NCBI GenBank assembly: GCA_049323895.1
Contig: JBMOKT010000008.1
Coordinates: forward strand, 186,001-250,000
Reading direction: 5' to 3'
Length of the DNA: 64,000 bases
Source: JBMOKT01 sp049323895
GTDB lineage: Bacteria > Bacillota > Peptococcia > Peptococcales > BICA1-8
Part shown: in pieces, positions 16,327-26,088 of the stretch
How positions within the stretch are numbered: the stretch's first letter is position 1
Layout: every line of letters begins with the position of its first letter
Position numbers and translations under genes: made by a program
Notes under the pieces: model-generated
The model's database searches: none
Told to the model about the DNA's origin: nothing
The model's input: the letters and a program-made list of their open reading frames with translations, nothing else

Positions 16327-17895
16327 TTAACAACTTCCTCTCTTATTGCAAACATCTAATATTTTTAGACCCAGGTGAAATTCTAATCTGCTTTCCCCCG
16401 AACTAAAATCTATCTTGGCAATTTCCCCAATACGCTCCAAGCGGTATTGCAAGGTTTTGTAATGAATAAACATCTCCGCGGACGTTTTTTTTGAATTTCC
16501 GGCATTTTTTAGATAGGTTTCCAATGTCCGTAATAATTCGGTATTTTGTTCTTTGTCATATTTTATTAAATCAAGTAAGCCTTGGTGGACATATTTATCC
16601 AGCTGCACATGTTCTTTGATTGTCCACAGCAAACGGTAGATACCTATATCGGAAAAGAAAGTACAAGAGCCCACACCCCAGAATTCATTACCAAATTCCA
16701 GGGCTTCGGTTGCTTCTAAGAAACTTTTTCTGGTCTCGGTAAGTTTGGTAAATATTTCACCTACACCCATAGAGAAAGCAGCCAGCCCACTGTCCTTTAG
16801 TATGTTTTGCAGACCCATTAAGCATGGAGTAAAATCGTCAGCTTTCTTAAGATGCAGTAAAAATACCAGGTTTTTACCTTCAATCAACTCTAACAAAGAC
16901 ATCTTGTCATCCATTTGAGATTCTATGCTTCGAGCCACTTTCCGCCGAAAGTTTGAAAATCCTGCAAAGGGCTCTGTTTGTCCCATAACAATAGCTACTA
17001 CAAAGCTTCCTGCTTCCGGATAGCCTAAAAAGTTGGCCCTGCGTCGGGCAACACTTTCTAGTTTAATATGACCCAGCAGTAAATCCTCCAGGAAATCACT
17101 GCGAAACCCTTCCATGATATCTTTCATCGTTTTACGCTGCAGCAGGTCGATATTAAATATTGAGAGGGAGCCTTTTACCAATAAAATAACACTTTCATCA
17201 ATCTTGCGCTGTAATTCGCTTAATACTAAATAACCTTCAATACATCCTTCAATCTTTAATGGAAATACATAGTAGGATATTCCATCGTGAATGGCAACCA
17301 TTTCCGAAGGTACTTCAGCTTTTTGAATTTTCATGTAGACTGGTGACTTCATTACCCACGGTTGAGGATATTCCGCCAATACATCACCCTTTTTATCTAA
17401 AACAGCAATAGGGTTCATTACATATTCCCAGAGAATGGCAAGTCTTTGTTCTATACTCCCCCCTGTGTCTGCAACCTCAGTCAACTGTCTCTGAAAACTG
17501 GTAATCTCTCTATTTATTATTTCAGTTATTATTGGTCTAATTATATCTATATAGGAAATGTTATAGTCCAGTTCTATCAAAGGCAGTTGATAATCATTGG
17601 CCGCTTCTGCCATAGCCTTGGGTATAAGGTCCAGAAAACGCTGTGTTTTAATTACCAGAGCCGAGACACCTTTATCCGCAAGTCCTTTAATCAGGTTTGT
17701 TTGTTCCTCTTCATCTTTGGAAATGGCAAAACCACTGGTTAAAATAAGTTCATTACCCTTGAGCCACTGTATAATATCCGGCACTTCCATAACTGTAACA
17801 TGCTCTATTTCCCGGTCCATGCCAATGAAGCCTGCTATAATCCTAGCATCACGTAATCCACCAATTTTCAAAGCCTCACGCACAGTAATGCCCAT
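16327..17895 (-). CDS. PucR-family transcriptional regulator, copy 1
   Basis: A 522-aa regulator with the PucR layout. It has an N-terminal purine-catabolism (PucR) domain of about 120 residues (TVREALKIGGLRDARIIAG start), a middle GAF/GGDEF-like region, and a C-terminal helix-turn-helix of the HTH_30 type (TSAEMFIHYKTLQYRLERIGEI). Family members activate purine or ureide catabolic genes. ATG at 17895 follows GGGAGG; an ATG at 17910 would lie inside that site. It lies between the pyrC2 cassette and the 20-kb cluster, so either could be its target. The ligand is unknown. A second PucR is at 51455. Confidence 0.85.
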   Translation of the reverse strand: MGITVREALKIGGLRDARIIAGFIGMDREIEHVTVMEVPDIIQWLKGNELILTSGFAISKDEEEQTNLIKGLADKGVSALVIKTQRFLDLIPKAMAEAANDYQLPLIELDYNISYIDIIRPIITEIINREITSFQRQLTEVADTGGSIEQRLAILWEYVMNPIAVLDKKGDVLAEYPQPWVMKSPVYMKIQKAEVPSEMVAIHDGISYYVFPLKIEGCIEGYLVLSELQRKIDESVILLVKGSLSIFNIDLLQRKTMKDIMEGFRSDFLEDLLLGHIKLESVARRRANFLGYPEAGSFVVAIVMGQTEPFAGFSNFRRKVARSIESQMDDKMSLLELIEGKNLVFLLHLKKADDFTPCLMGLQNILKDSGLAAFSMGVGEIFTKLTETRKSFLEATEALEFGNEFWGVGSCTFFSDIGIYRLLWTIKEHVQLDKYVHQGLLDLIKYDKEQNTELLRTLETYLKNAGNSKKTSAEMFIHYKTLQYRLERIGEIAKIDFSSGESRLEFHLGLKILDVCNKRGSC

Positions 17896-17981
17896 TATAC
17901 AGCCTCCCATTTCTAAGGGTTATACTTTAAATATATCACATATTTGGAGCTTGTTCACAGCAATAAGTTTAAGTCTTTTTC

Positions 17982-18875
17982 TTAACTATACTTTTTTTTA
18001 TTTGTCAGCCAAACCCCAATAACTATTAATATTCCCCCGACCAAATGAAAAATAAATAACTTCTCATTAAGGAAAGTCATTCCTAATATTGAAGTAAAAA
18101 CAATTTGCAGGTTAAGATAGATAGAAGCCTTTACCGGACCTATTTCTAAGACAGCCTTATTAAAAAACAGAAATGACAGTATTGTGGGGAAAATGCCCAG
18201 ATAAATAAGTATCAGATAATGGATAAATCCTAAATCAGCCAACCAGGAAAAGCTCTCAATACTGCTTTCTATTATAAAGAGGGGTACTCCTGCCGCCAAT
18301 CCCCCTAAAATTGAACCGGCAAATAAAACTATGGGATTAATAGTACCTCCTTTTAATTTAAGTATCAAAAAATAACCTGCATTAAAAACGACTGCTAAAA
18401 GCATCACCAAATCACCTGGATTAAAGGACATTGTCTGCAAAATTGCAAAATTTCCTTTTATTATTATCCAAACAACGCCTAAAAAAGATAACGCAATGCC
18501 TGCTCCTTGTTTTAGATTCAATTTTTCTTTAAGAAGTAAAATAGCTAACACCGCCGTAAGCATTGGAGTCGATGCGTTAATAATAGTAGCGTTAATAGCA
18601 GTTGTATATTTTACAGCCAGATAGACAAAGACATTAAAGCCCATCATCCCTGTACCACCCAGCACAAAAAACAGCAGCCGGTTTTTCTTCATTTCTTGAT
18701 AACTACCTATAATTTTTTTGTGATAAAAGGCAAATAAAAATATAAAAGCTAAAAACCAGCGCAGAAAAGCCAGGGACATGGGTGGAATAACCTGAACAAT
18801 TATTTTGCCAAGGAAAAAGTTGCCGCTCCAAAATAGAACTGCCAATATTATTAAAATCTTTGGTGAAACTTTCAT
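17982..18875 (-). CDS. EamA/DMT-family transporter
   Basis: A 297-aa drug/metabolite transporter with about ten TM helices in two EamA repeats (5 + 5). The second repeat ends with the typical GPVKASIYLNLQIVFTSILG and a GGILIVIGVWLTNKKK tail. Members export amino acids, amines or other small metabolites; the substrate is unknown. GGGGG precedes the ATG. The gene lies behind the terminator of the large catabolic cluster, so it is a separate unit. Confidence 0.85.
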   Translation of the reverse strand: MKVSPKILIILAVLFWSGNFFLGKIIVQVIPPMSLAFLRWFLAFIFLFAFYHKKIIGSYQEMKKNRLLFFVLGGTGMMGFNVFVYLAVKYTTAINATIINASTPMLTAVLAILLLKEKLNLKQGAGIALSFLGVVWIIIKGNFAILQTMSFNPGDLVMLLAVVFNAGYFLILKLKGGTINPIVLFAGSILGGLAAGVPLFIIESSIESFSWLADLGFIHYLILIYLGIFPTILSFLFFNKAVLEIGPVKASIYLNLQIVFTSILGMTFLNEKLFIFHLVGGILIVIGVWLTNKKKYS

Positions 18876-18890
18876 GTTTGCCCCCTATTT

Positions 18891-18919
18891 AAAAAGCCTA
18901 GTCTTAAGTAGACTAGACT
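18891..18919 (-). terminator. Terminator of the 20-kb catabolic cluster
   Basis: Hairpin GCCTAGTCT (18896-18904) / AGACTAGAC (18910-18918) with one mismatch; on the minus strand it is followed by T5. It closes the transcript ending in AOR1. Confidence 0.65.
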
Positions 18920-18980
18920 TTTATTTTTTTATCAATCACTAGTTTACATTAGATAACTAACTTTGAATACCGGCATTTTT

Positions 18981-20837
18981 TTATTTACCTATAGTAAAGT
19001 TTAAACCTAATTCCTGTAGTTTTTCCTTTGTAGGATGCCCTGTATCCACATTCCATCCCCGAACAGCATAATATTGATCCAATAACCTATTAATTTCAAA
19101 ATTCTGCCCTTGGGACGCTCCTTCTTTTAACGGTTCTTCATACCTTTTGGGAAGAGTATCATCTTTTTTACCCAGACCCAAACGGACATTATACATTCTT
19201 TCCAAATTGACAATCCGTTCACCAATTTTCAATAATTCATGTTGGTCAATCTCCCACCCTGTAACTGTCCACATCGCCTTTGCTGTCATCTCAAGAGGAA
19301 TTGTTAACGCCATCTGGGCAAATTTGCACATTTCTAAAGAATCGGTAAATGCACTGACTTCCTCAGACCATTTAACAAGTTTTTCTTTACCTTTGTATTC
19401 GAAACGATTCACAACATCCTCAGTTCCAAATGCTCTCTTTGCATCTTCCTTAGTCCAGGTGGTTTCAGCTAATGGAAAGGCCCTTAAATGGTCTGCACCC
19501 CGGTTTGATACTGCCCAGCCTAATCCCCAGGCTTTCATGCCCCGGGGTTCCTGTTCGGCGGGCTCTAATCCCTTAACGTGTATGGCAAATTCCTCGGAAC
19601 CTTTTATATCCTGAGAGAGCTTTCTGACACCTTGAGCCAGCCACTTTCCGCAACCTTCCCCTAAAGCTATTTTTCTAACTAATTCCATTATTGTCTCTGT
19701 ATTGCCCCAGCTTAAATCAAGGTTGTCAACCTGTTCTTTAGTAATCAGTCCTCTTTGACTGCACTCCATTAGAAAGGATATAACACCACCGGTTGATATG
19801 GAATCCAAGCCATACTGATTTAAAAGCTGATTCATCTTCAAAATAGAAGGCAGGCTGTAATTCCCGCATCTCGGCCCCACGGCCACTATTGTTTCATACT
19901 CCGGACCTTCACTGTAAGCATCGGCATAAGGACCTTCTTCTGTATACCTGGTAAACCTGCTGCAGTGGATAGGGCATGCAAAACAACCTTTAAGACCGGT
20001 AGTATAGGCAGCAATCTTGTCGGAGGTAAGGTTTTTGGCCCTTTCATCATAGGCTGCCTGGGCATTATTAATTGGCATAGTACCATTGCGGATATATATA
20101 TCAGTAATCACAGTTGTACCTAGTTTGGATCTAACGGGGTAACCGGGTGCACCATAGATATGGCCCAGCATTTCATCTACAACTTTTAGGTGTTCCTCAG
20201 GGTGGGCAAGCTTTATGGGCTGGGTTCCTCTTACTGCAACAGCCTTTAGTTTCTTTGCACCCATTACAGCTCCCATTCCGCAGCGTCCTACAGCCCGTTT
20301 TCCATTATTAATAATGGCTGCATATTTTACCTGGTTCTCTCCGGCTTGCCCAATGGCTGCTGCTTGAATATTGGGACCCCATGTTTCTTTTAAGCTGACA
20401 TCCGTTTCCCAGACATCTTTACCCCACAGGTGGTCAGCATCTTTTATTTCCGCTTTTCCGTTATTTATCCATATATAAACCGGCGTTTCAGAATTTCCTG
20501 TGATGACAACTGCATCAAAGCCAGCATATTTAAGCTCAGATGCCCAAAAGCCAGCAGAATTGCCGTCACCAAAAATCCCTGTAAGAGGGGATTTAGCGGT
20601 TACAGTATAACGCCCGTTGGTTGGAATTAAACTGCCTGTTAAAGGACCGGTACTAAAAATCAGCGGATTGTCTGGTCCTAATGGATCGGTTTCGGCATCG
20701 GTCATGTCATAAAGCAGTTTGGCATTTAAGCCTCGTCCGCCTAGATAATTTTTCAAGAGGTTTTCTTCAATATCCTCATATTTAACCGTTCTCCAGGTTA
20801 AATCAATAACTGCCATTTTTCCTGTCCAGCCAAACAT
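18981..20837 (-). CDS. Tungsten-type aldehyde:ferredoxin oxidoreductase, copy 1
   Basis: A 618-aa AOR-family enzyme that oxidises an aldehyde to an acid with ferredoxin, or the reverse, using a bis-pterin tungsten (or Mo) cofactor and one [4Fe-4S]. Family marks are YLGGRGLNAKLLYD near the start, STGPLTGSLIPT, the cluster ligands C285-x2-C288-x3-C292 (GCFACPIHC) and a fourth Cys in DSLEMCKF. It lies 2 nt after a polyferredoxin gene that is its probable electron partner. As the last gene of the cluster, it could act on a semialdehyde from the class III aminotransferase. The exact substrate is unknown. Confidence 0.9.
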   Translation of the reverse strand: MFGWTGKMAVIDLTWRTVKYEDIEENLLKNYLGGRGLNAKLLYDMTDAETDPLGPDNPLIFSTGPLTGSLIPTNGRYTVTAKSPLTGIFGDGNSAGFWASELKYAGFDAVVITGNSETPVYIWINNGKAEIKDADHLWGKDVWETDVSLKETWGPNIQAAAIGQAGENQVKYAAIINNGKRAVGRCGMGAVMGAKKLKAVAVRGTQPIKLAHPEEHLKVVDEMLGHIYGAPGYPVRSKLGTTVITDIYIRNGTMPINNAQAAYDERAKNLTSDKIAAYTTGLKGCFACPIHCSRFTRYTEEGPYADAYSEGPEYETIVAVGPRCGNYSLPSILKMNQLLNQYGLDSISTGGVISFLMECSQRGLITKEQVDNLDLSWGNTETIMELVRKIALGEGCGKWLAQGVRKLSQDIKGSEEFAIHVKGLEPAEQEPRGMKAWGLGWAVSNRGADHLRAFPLAETTWTKEDAKRAFGTEDVVNRFEYKGKEKLVKWSEEVSAFTDSLEMCKFAQMALTIPLEMTAKAMWTVTGWEIDQHELLKIGERIVNLERMYNVRLGLGKKDDTLPKRYEEPLKEGASQGQNFEINRLLDQYYAVRGWNVDTGHPTKEKLQELGLNFTIGK

Positions 20838-20839
20838 AC

Positions 20840-21256
20840 TTACATTCCCCCCTTATCTGCCAAAGTTAGAGTCTTGGTGGGGCAATATTTAACACAAGCT
20901 GGATTGCCGCCACAGGTATCACATTTTATTATTGAATTTAGGTTTTCATGGAACCAAATTGCCTTAAAGGGACAGGCTTTGACGCAGTCCTGACATTGGT
21001 TGCATAAATCGTCAATATATAGTATAATACCTGTTTTCTCATCTTTATAAAGAGCGCCTCTGATACAGGCTGCTACACATTTTGGTTTGCTGCACTGCAG
21101 GCAGACAACAGGTTTTTCTGTTCCCTGTATTTCATCTTTGTCAATTTTAATTCTGCTCCTTGACGGCTCACATTCTTTATGTTTATTAAAACTGCATACC
21201 ACTTCACAATAGCGACAGCCTGTACATGTATGCTTATTGACCTTAATGTAACTCAT
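20840..21256 (-). CDS. Polyferredoxin, AOR electron-transfer partner
   Basis: A 138-aa protein with four Cys-rich cluster motifs of the HycB/DmsB type: CTGCRYCEVVC, CLQCSKPKCVAAC, CNQCQDCVKAC and CDTCGGNPACVKYC, enough for four [4Fe-4S] clusters. Start ATG at 21256 has GGGGG upstream; an in-frame start at 21277 would add seven residues before the site. It lies immediately upstream of AOR1 and is probably its redox subunit. Confidence 0.88.
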   Translation of the reverse strand: MSYIKVNKHTCTGCRYCEVVCSFNKHKECEPSRSRIKIDKDEIQGTEKPVVCLQCSKPKCVAACIRGALYKDEKTGIILYIDDLCNQCQDCVKACPFKAIWFHENLNSIIKCDTCGGNPACVKYCPTKTLTLADKGGM

Positions 21257-21286
21257 ACTCTTCCCCCTTTTAAACAATTTGATAAG

Positions 21287-21898
21287 TTAACGTATGCTCC
21301 TTGTAGCCAGGCTCACCTCATAAATCCGTTTCACCAGCACAGACAATTCATCTAATGCCGCCTGGTCCTCCCAGGAGGGCTTTTGCGCAGCTACACCACA
21401 GTGTCCAGGCTTGTCCCTTCCAAAGGTGGGATTGACTACTGTTATGCCATGAATTAGCATGATGTCCTGGATGGTCCTTAAAGTTCCTTCCTGACCCCCA
21501 AAGCGGGATGCACCGACAGCAACAGCACCGCCCACCTTGTTCAGAAGAACCTTATCCATCCACATATAACGGGCTTTATCCCAAAAGGCTTTTAACTGAG
21601 CACTTACTGTTCCAAAATAAACCGGGGAGCCTATGATAAATCCATCTGCTTCTTTAAGTATTTGGTGAACTACATGGAGAGGAGTGTCTTTTATACAGGC
21701 TCCCCGGCAGGGGGTTGAGCAGCTGGTGCAAAAGGGAACTGGAACCTGCTTCATGATTTCTCCCGCCTGAATAAGGTGAGAGGTGCCGCCCATTCCTTCA
21801 ACCTGCTCCAAGGCTTTACTAATCAAGTAGCCGGTGTTGCCATCTTTAATAGGGCTGCCGTTTATGCCGACAATTAAGACAGGTTTTTCTTTCCCCAT
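21287..21898 (-). CDS. Flavodoxin-fold NAD(P)H/FMN reductase, iron-sulfur flavoprotein-like
   Basis: A 203-aa FMN-binding protein with the flavodoxin-like fold: phosphate loop GINGSPIKDGNTG and FMN ring contact GSPVYFGTVSAQLKAFWDK. The Cys-rich insert (CTSCSTPCRGAC, about residues 58-69) resembles the cluster-binding motif of iron-sulfur flavoproteins. It probably shuttles electrons between NAD(P)H, ferredoxin and the neighbouring AOR. GAGGTGG precedes the ATG. Confidence 0.8.
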   Translation of the reverse strand: MGKEKPVLIVGINGSPIKDGNTGYLISKALEQVEGMGGTSHLIQAGEIMKQVPVPFCTSCSTPCRGACIKDTPLHVVHQILKEADGFIIGSPVYFGTVSAQLKAFWDKARYMWMDKVLLNKVGGAVAVGASRFGGQEGTLRTIQDIMLIHGITVVNPTFGRDKPGHCGVAAQKPSWEDQAALDELSVLVKRIYEVSLATRSIR

Positions 21899-21932
21899 TT
21901 ATACCACCTCATTAATTATAATTATCTTTTAG

Positions 21933-23354
21933 CTATATCAATTTTATACCCAACTCATTGAGGACTGGAACTACCCATTCCCGGGATGTCTTAGTCTCGG
22001 CAGCCAGGAATTCCACATCCTCCTTACTCAGAGAGTTAACCTTGCTGTGCTCCAAAGCATTTCTCAGGTAAGAGCGCCGCAACTGCTCCAGGGGTTGTTC
22101 GGTAACATGAAGCTGTGAAAAACGCTCCGGAATCACAATTGTTTTCCCAGGGACGTTCTCCCGAGGGTCACCCCTTCTAATTTCAACACCCATAGACTTG
22201 GCGAAATTGAGCTGTGCCATAGGATGCTTCCCTGCACCGGTATACTCGGTTTCCTGAACAACAATAATTTCATCCTGATTATATTCCCCGGCAATTGCCA
22301 GAGCTGCAGCCAAGGATGTATTTCCCGCAGGTCCCCGTTCAAGTCCCTCTATTTCTGCCAGAGCCTGGGTAACGTAGAAAACCTCCCCTTGGGTGACTGT
22401 AACATAGCGGTCCAGGTAACGCAGAGGTCTGGCCGCACTGCGGGGAACATCGGTACGATCCGGCCAAGAAGCAAATGGTACTCCAAAGCCCGTATGTCCG
22501 GTAGTAAACGACTTGCGATTAAAATCATGATCTGAAGCCATATGCAGTCCCAAAAGGTCAACACTAACCCCAATAACTTTGGTATCTGCACATCCGGCTT
22601 TTATTAGTCCACGCGCAGTACCGGTTACATTGCCTCCCCCGGCATGGGTGACAATTACTGCCGCCGGTTCCTTGCCATATCTTTCTTTGACCTGCCCAGC
22701 CAGCTCATAGCCTAAGGTCTCCACGCCGGAAATACCCAAGGGGCTGTATAGGGAGGCATTAAAATAACCCGTCTCTTCCAAAAGGAGCAAAGACATATAA
22801 AAAAGCTCAGGTCCCACAGTCAACTGCACAACCTCGGCACCTAATGCCTCACATTTGCGTGTCTTCTCAATTATCTCCGGCTGTCCGATATGTCTGGAAT
22901 CAAAGACCTCCTGGACAATAATGCACTTTAACCCCCGCATAGCGGCTTGTGATGCCACAGCAGCGCCATAGTTGCCGCTGGTGGCAGCAATAACACCGGC
23001 ATACCCTTTCTTATGGGCATGATAAACTGAAATCGATGCCCGTCTGTCCTTAAAGCTCCCGGCAGGATTGGCAGCCTCGTCCTTGAGCATTATCCGGGCA
23101 CCCTTTCCAGGGGCTGAATTAGCTCTGACCAAAGCTGTAAGATTTCTTAATTCAAGGAGGGGAGTATTGCCTACACCGGCCTCTTTTTGAATAGCATAGG
23201 AATCCTCCAAGGAATAACCTGTATTTGTCATCATTCCTTCATAATCAAAGGCCAGCGGTGATATCTCAAAGGACGAATAATCAATTCCTAAGGCCTTGTT
23301 CATAATCTCTTTTTTTCTGCCCAGCAATGCCTCATAGGACATGCCCTTTGTCAT
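21933..23354 (-). CDS. ortB: 2-amino-4-oxopentanoate thiolase beta subunit (OrtB)
   Basis: PLP-dependent subunit (473 aa) of the thiolase that splits 2-amino-4-oxopentanoate with CoA into alanine and acetyl-CoA, known from clostridial ornithine fermentation. The PLP lysine is visible in NPAGSFKDRRAS (K102), with a SGNYGAA substrate loop and a THAGGGNVTG phosphate-binding glycine run; the fold is threonine-synthase-like. The start overlaps the ortA stop as ATGA. The other ornithine-fermentation genes (ord, oraS, oraE) are absent here, so the amino ketone, or a relative, must come from another source, possibly the neighbouring cyclodeaminase-like and aminotransferase enzymes. Confidence 0.85.
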   Translation of the reverse strand: MTKGMSYEALLGRKKEIMNKALGIDYSSFEISPLAFDYEGMMTNTGYSLEDSYAIQKEAGVGNTPLLELRNLTALVRANSAPGKGARIMLKDEAANPAGSFKDRRASISVYHAHKKGYAGVIAATSGNYGAAVASQAAMRGLKCIIVQEVFDSRHIGQPEIIEKTRKCEALGAEVVQLTVGPELFYMSLLLLEETGYFNASLYSPLGISGVETLGYELAGQVKERYGKEPAAVIVTHAGGGNVTGTARGLIKAGCADTKVIGVSVDLLGLHMASDHDFNRKSFTTGHTGFGVPFASWPDRTDVPRSAARPLRYLDRYVTVTQGEVFYVTQALAEIEGLERGPAGNTSLAAALAIAGEYNQDEIIVVQETEYTGAGKHPMAQLNFAKSMGVEIRRGDPRENVPGKTIVIPERFSQLHVTEQPLEQLRRSYLRNALEHSKVNSLSKEDVEFLAAETKTSREWVVPVLNELGIKLI

Positions 23355-23662
23355 TTTCCCTTCACCTCCTGCAACTGCGCCCTTAGTTCTGCACCGATAC
23401 GCTGCAGCTCCGCCACCGCCGGTCCAAAACTGTGGGAAAACCCAGGATTGATTTCAGTTAGTTCTCCCTGAATAACCCTTCCTGTTAAGGTTTTAACAAG
23501 GCAATTTTGTCCTACTTCCTTTTCTTCTAAAGCAAAGCCTTTTATCCACATTTCAAAGGGCACCGTACGTGTTGCCTGCGGAAGGGAAGCAGACCTCTCT
23601 GGGGCTGTAAATATTGTCCCGTGAATCTCAACCCAGTCCCCCGGCTTACATTTTATTACCAT
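23351..23662 (-). CDS. ortA: 2-amino-4-oxopentanoate thiolase alpha subunit (OrtA)
   Basis: A 103-aa small subunit with the family pattern GDWVEIHGTIFTAPERS, VPFEMWIKGF and GRVIQGELTEINPGF. OrtA always accompanies OrtB and is needed for thiolase activity. It overlaps ortB by 4 nt and follows the aminotransferase gene by 15 nt. GGGGG precedes the ATG. Confidence 0.85.
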   Translation of the reverse strand: MVIKCKPGDWVEIHGTIFTAPERSASLPQATRTVPFEMWIKGFALEEKEVGQNCLVKTLTGRVIQGELTEINPGFSHSFGPAVAELQRIGAELRAQLQEVKGK

Positions 23663-23677
23663 ACTTATCCCCCTTTC

Positions 23678-25030
23678 CTACCAGCCCTTAACCATATCTA
23701 ATACGTTGTCAGGAACCTTACCGTTTATGGCATCGGCAATAGCTTCTTCCAGGATGGACATTCCTCTTTCCAGTTCCTCTTGTGTTATTACCAGCGGCGG
23801 GCAAATTCTTAACACTGACCCGCTAAAGAAGGTAAGGTAAAGCCCCCGTTCATAACAGCGCCAGACGATTTTGGCTGCCAAATCCCTTGCTCTTTCCCTA
23901 GAGGCTCGATCTTTGACCAAATCAACACCAATCATAAAACCTTTGCCGCGTATTTGGCTGACCTGTTCATATTGCTCCATTAAACTGCTGAAACGTTCTC
24001 TAATGTAGATACCCATTTCCTGGGTTTTTTGCAGCAACCCTTCCTGACGAATTACGGAAATGGTGGCTAGTGAAGCAGCACAGCAAATGGGATTGCCCGA
24101 GGTGCAGAAAACATGGCCCGGCGAACTCCAGGCTTCAAAAATCTCCTTCCGGGCTACTAAAGCTGATAAAGGCATCCCTGAAGCCAGTGCCTTGCCAATA
24201 ACAATAATGTCAGGCTCAATGTTAAAGTGTTCTATGCCGAACCATTTCCCGGTGCGCCCCATACCTGTCTGCACTTCTTCTGCAACAAAAAGTATCCCAT
24301 TACTCTTACAGAAGTTGTATAGTTTATCCATATACTCCTGGGGAGGAATAATAATACCCGAATCACCCTGAATAGGCTCCATAATTACTGCCGCCACCTC
24401 ATCAGGGGCAAACAGTGTTTCAAACATCCCCAGGAAGTATTGGTAGCAGGCTAGCCCGCATCCATCAGCATCACGGTGTCCCAACGGGCAGCGATAACAG
24501 TCAGGATAAGGAACATGATAAATTTCCGGCACCCCAGGACCAAATTGATAACGCATCGGAAGGCTGACGGCAGAAATACCCATGGCACCATAAGTATTGC
24601 CGTGATAAGACCGTAAAAATGCTATTATTTTTTGACGACCTGTAAAAGCCCGAGCAGCTTTAATAGCACCGTCATTAGCATCTCCGCCTGATACTCCGTA
24701 CGCTACCCTTTTCGCAAAAGCACCAGGTGTAATTATAGTTAATTCTCTGGTCAGTTCTGTTAGTTTTTCGTTAAAAGCATAAGCCGGATTACAATGTATT
24801 AAGGAATCTGCCTGTTCTTTAATAGCTTGGACGACTGCCGGGTGGTTATGTCCTACGTTGGAGATTGCACCGAATGACAGAAAATCGATGTACTTCCGTC
24901 CTTCCAAATCTTCCAAGACAGCTCCCCTGCCTGACTTTACAACCAAAGGGAAAAAGGGAATACGAATTGACCGGGAAAGCAGCTTCTCATCCTCTTGGAT
25001 TATATATTTGGATTCATTACTGATATCCAT
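23678..25030 (-). CDS. Class III aminotransferase (omega-amino acid type)
   Basis: A 450-aa PLP enzyme of the 4-aminobutyrate / beta-alanine transaminase family. Visible are DFLSFGAISNVGHNHP, the SGGDANDGAIKAAR phosphate loop, EPIQGDSG and the PLP lysine in VIGKALASGMPLSA. Members move the amino group from omega-amino acids (beta-alanine, GABA, 3-aminoisobutyrate) or ornithine to pyruvate or 2-oxoglutarate. In a cluster with an N-carbamoyl-amino-acid hydrolase and AORs it would fit conversion of a beta-amino acid to a semialdehyde; this is inference. The substrate is not set by sequence. Confidence 0.88.
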   Translation of the reverse strand: MDISNESKYIIQEDEKLLSRSIRIPFFPLVVKSGRGAVLEDLEGRKYIDFLSFGAISNVGHNHPAVVQAIKEQADSLIHCNPAYAFNEKLTELTRELTIITPGAFAKRVAYGVSGGDANDGAIKAARAFTGRQKIIAFLRSYHGNTYGAMGISAVSLPMRYQFGPGVPEIYHVPYPDCYRCPLGHRDADGCGLACYQYFLGMFETLFAPDEVAAVIMEPIQGDSGIIIPPQEYMDKLYNFCKSNGILFVAEEVQTGMGRTGKWFGIEHFNIEPDIIVIGKALASGMPLSALVARKEIFEAWSSPGHVFCTSGNPICCAASLATISVIRQEGLLQKTQEMGIYIRERFSSLMEQYEQVSQIRGKGFMIGVDLVKDRASRERARDLAAKIVWRCYERGLYLTFFSGSVLRICPPLVITQEELERGMSILEEAIADAINGKVPDNVLDMVKGW

Positions 25031-25063
25031 AAAAAATCACCCTTTATCAATTGTTAATCTATG

Positions 25064-26056
25064 TTAATCCAGCTCTACCTCTTGACCCATTTTTTGAGCC
25101 AAGGCTTCATGGTATACATACCAACCGCCTAGTACATCCTGAGCAGCAGTACCAACGCTCTTAAATAGGGTAAAATCCTCACAACTGCGTCGGCCCTCTA
25201 CTGTACCTGTAAGAACGTGACCCAGTTCAACAATCTCATCTTCTTTTATCAGTCCTTGGACCAAAGGCTTGGCCAGGTCGCCGGGGATAAAAGCGGCTGG
25301 CTTACTATCAACGGTAACTATGCGGGCTTTGCTAACAAGTTGTTCATCAATCTCCTGCATAGCCGGGCTAAAAGAACCGGTAGCGTTAATATGGGTGCCG
25401 GGCTTTAGCCACTCCCCGCGCACAACAGGTTCATATGAGGTTGTGCAGGCACAGATAATATCGCATGCTCTGCATAATTCCTCTGCAGATTTACAAATTA
25501 TTATCTCAATGGACCTTGCATATTTTTTTATTAGTGTTTGTAACTGGTTTACTAAGGTTTCTACTTTGCTTAAGGTTCGTGAATAGAGAAAAATCCTTTC
25601 GATGGACCTAACGGCCAAAACAGCCTCGGTTTGATGAAAAGACATGCTCCCGGCCCCAAGAATACCTAGAGTCGAAGATTCAGGCCTAGCCAGAGCAGCT
25701 GTAGCTACGGCAGATGCAGCTCCTGTGCGCACAGATGTGAGATAAGTGGCATCCATAATTCCCTCTAATTTACCGGTCTTATTATTGACCAGCATCAAAG
25801 ACCCAATAGTTGCAGGCAATCCCTGGGATGGGTTTTCGGGAAAAAGAGATACTATTTTTACACTTAATAATTCCTCATTTCCCACCAGCCCTGACATAAC
25901 AAGCATATCAGCACCTTGGGAAGAAACACTGAGATGATGGCGCTGGGGGATATTTGCCTTTTTGGAGGCTATATTAATGAAAGCCTTAGACGTAGTCTCT
26001 ATGGCGGCCTCCATAGGGAAAAGCCGCTGAACTTCAGCCTGGTTTAAAATCAACAT
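25064..26056 (-). CDS. Ornithine cyclodeaminase / mu-crystallin family protein
   Basis: A 330-aa NAD(P)-dependent enzyme of the OCD/mu-crystallin family. The Rossmann loop reads GILGAGSMS, substrate-side R and K residues lie around SVKIVSLFPEN, and TDSKPAAFIPGDL-like sequence follows (VDSKPAAFIPGDL). Family reactions include ornithine to proline, alanine dehydrogenase, ketimine reduction and 2,4-diaminopentanoate-like chemistry. Beside OrtAB it could make or use a 2,4-substituted amino acid. Operon spacing: 33 nt to the aminotransferase. Confidence 0.82.
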   Translation of the reverse strand: MLILNQAEVQRLFPMEAAIETTSKAFINIASKKANIPQRHHLSVSSQGADMLVMSGLVGNEELLSVKIVSLFPENPSQGLPATIGSLMLVNNKTGKLEGIMDATYLTSVRTGAASAVATAALARPESSTLGILGAGSMSFHQTEAVLAVRSIERIFLYSRTLSKVETLVNQLQTLIKKYARSIEIIICKSAEELCRACDIICACTTSYEPVVRGEWLKPGTHINATGSFSPAMQEIDEQLVSKARIVTVDSKPAAFIPGDLAKPLVQGLIKEDEIVELGHVLTGTVEGRRSCEDFTLFKSVGTAAQDVLGGWYVYHEALAQKMGQEVELD

Positions 26057-26088
26057 ACTATCAACTCCATTTAATTGATGGGCTGAGA

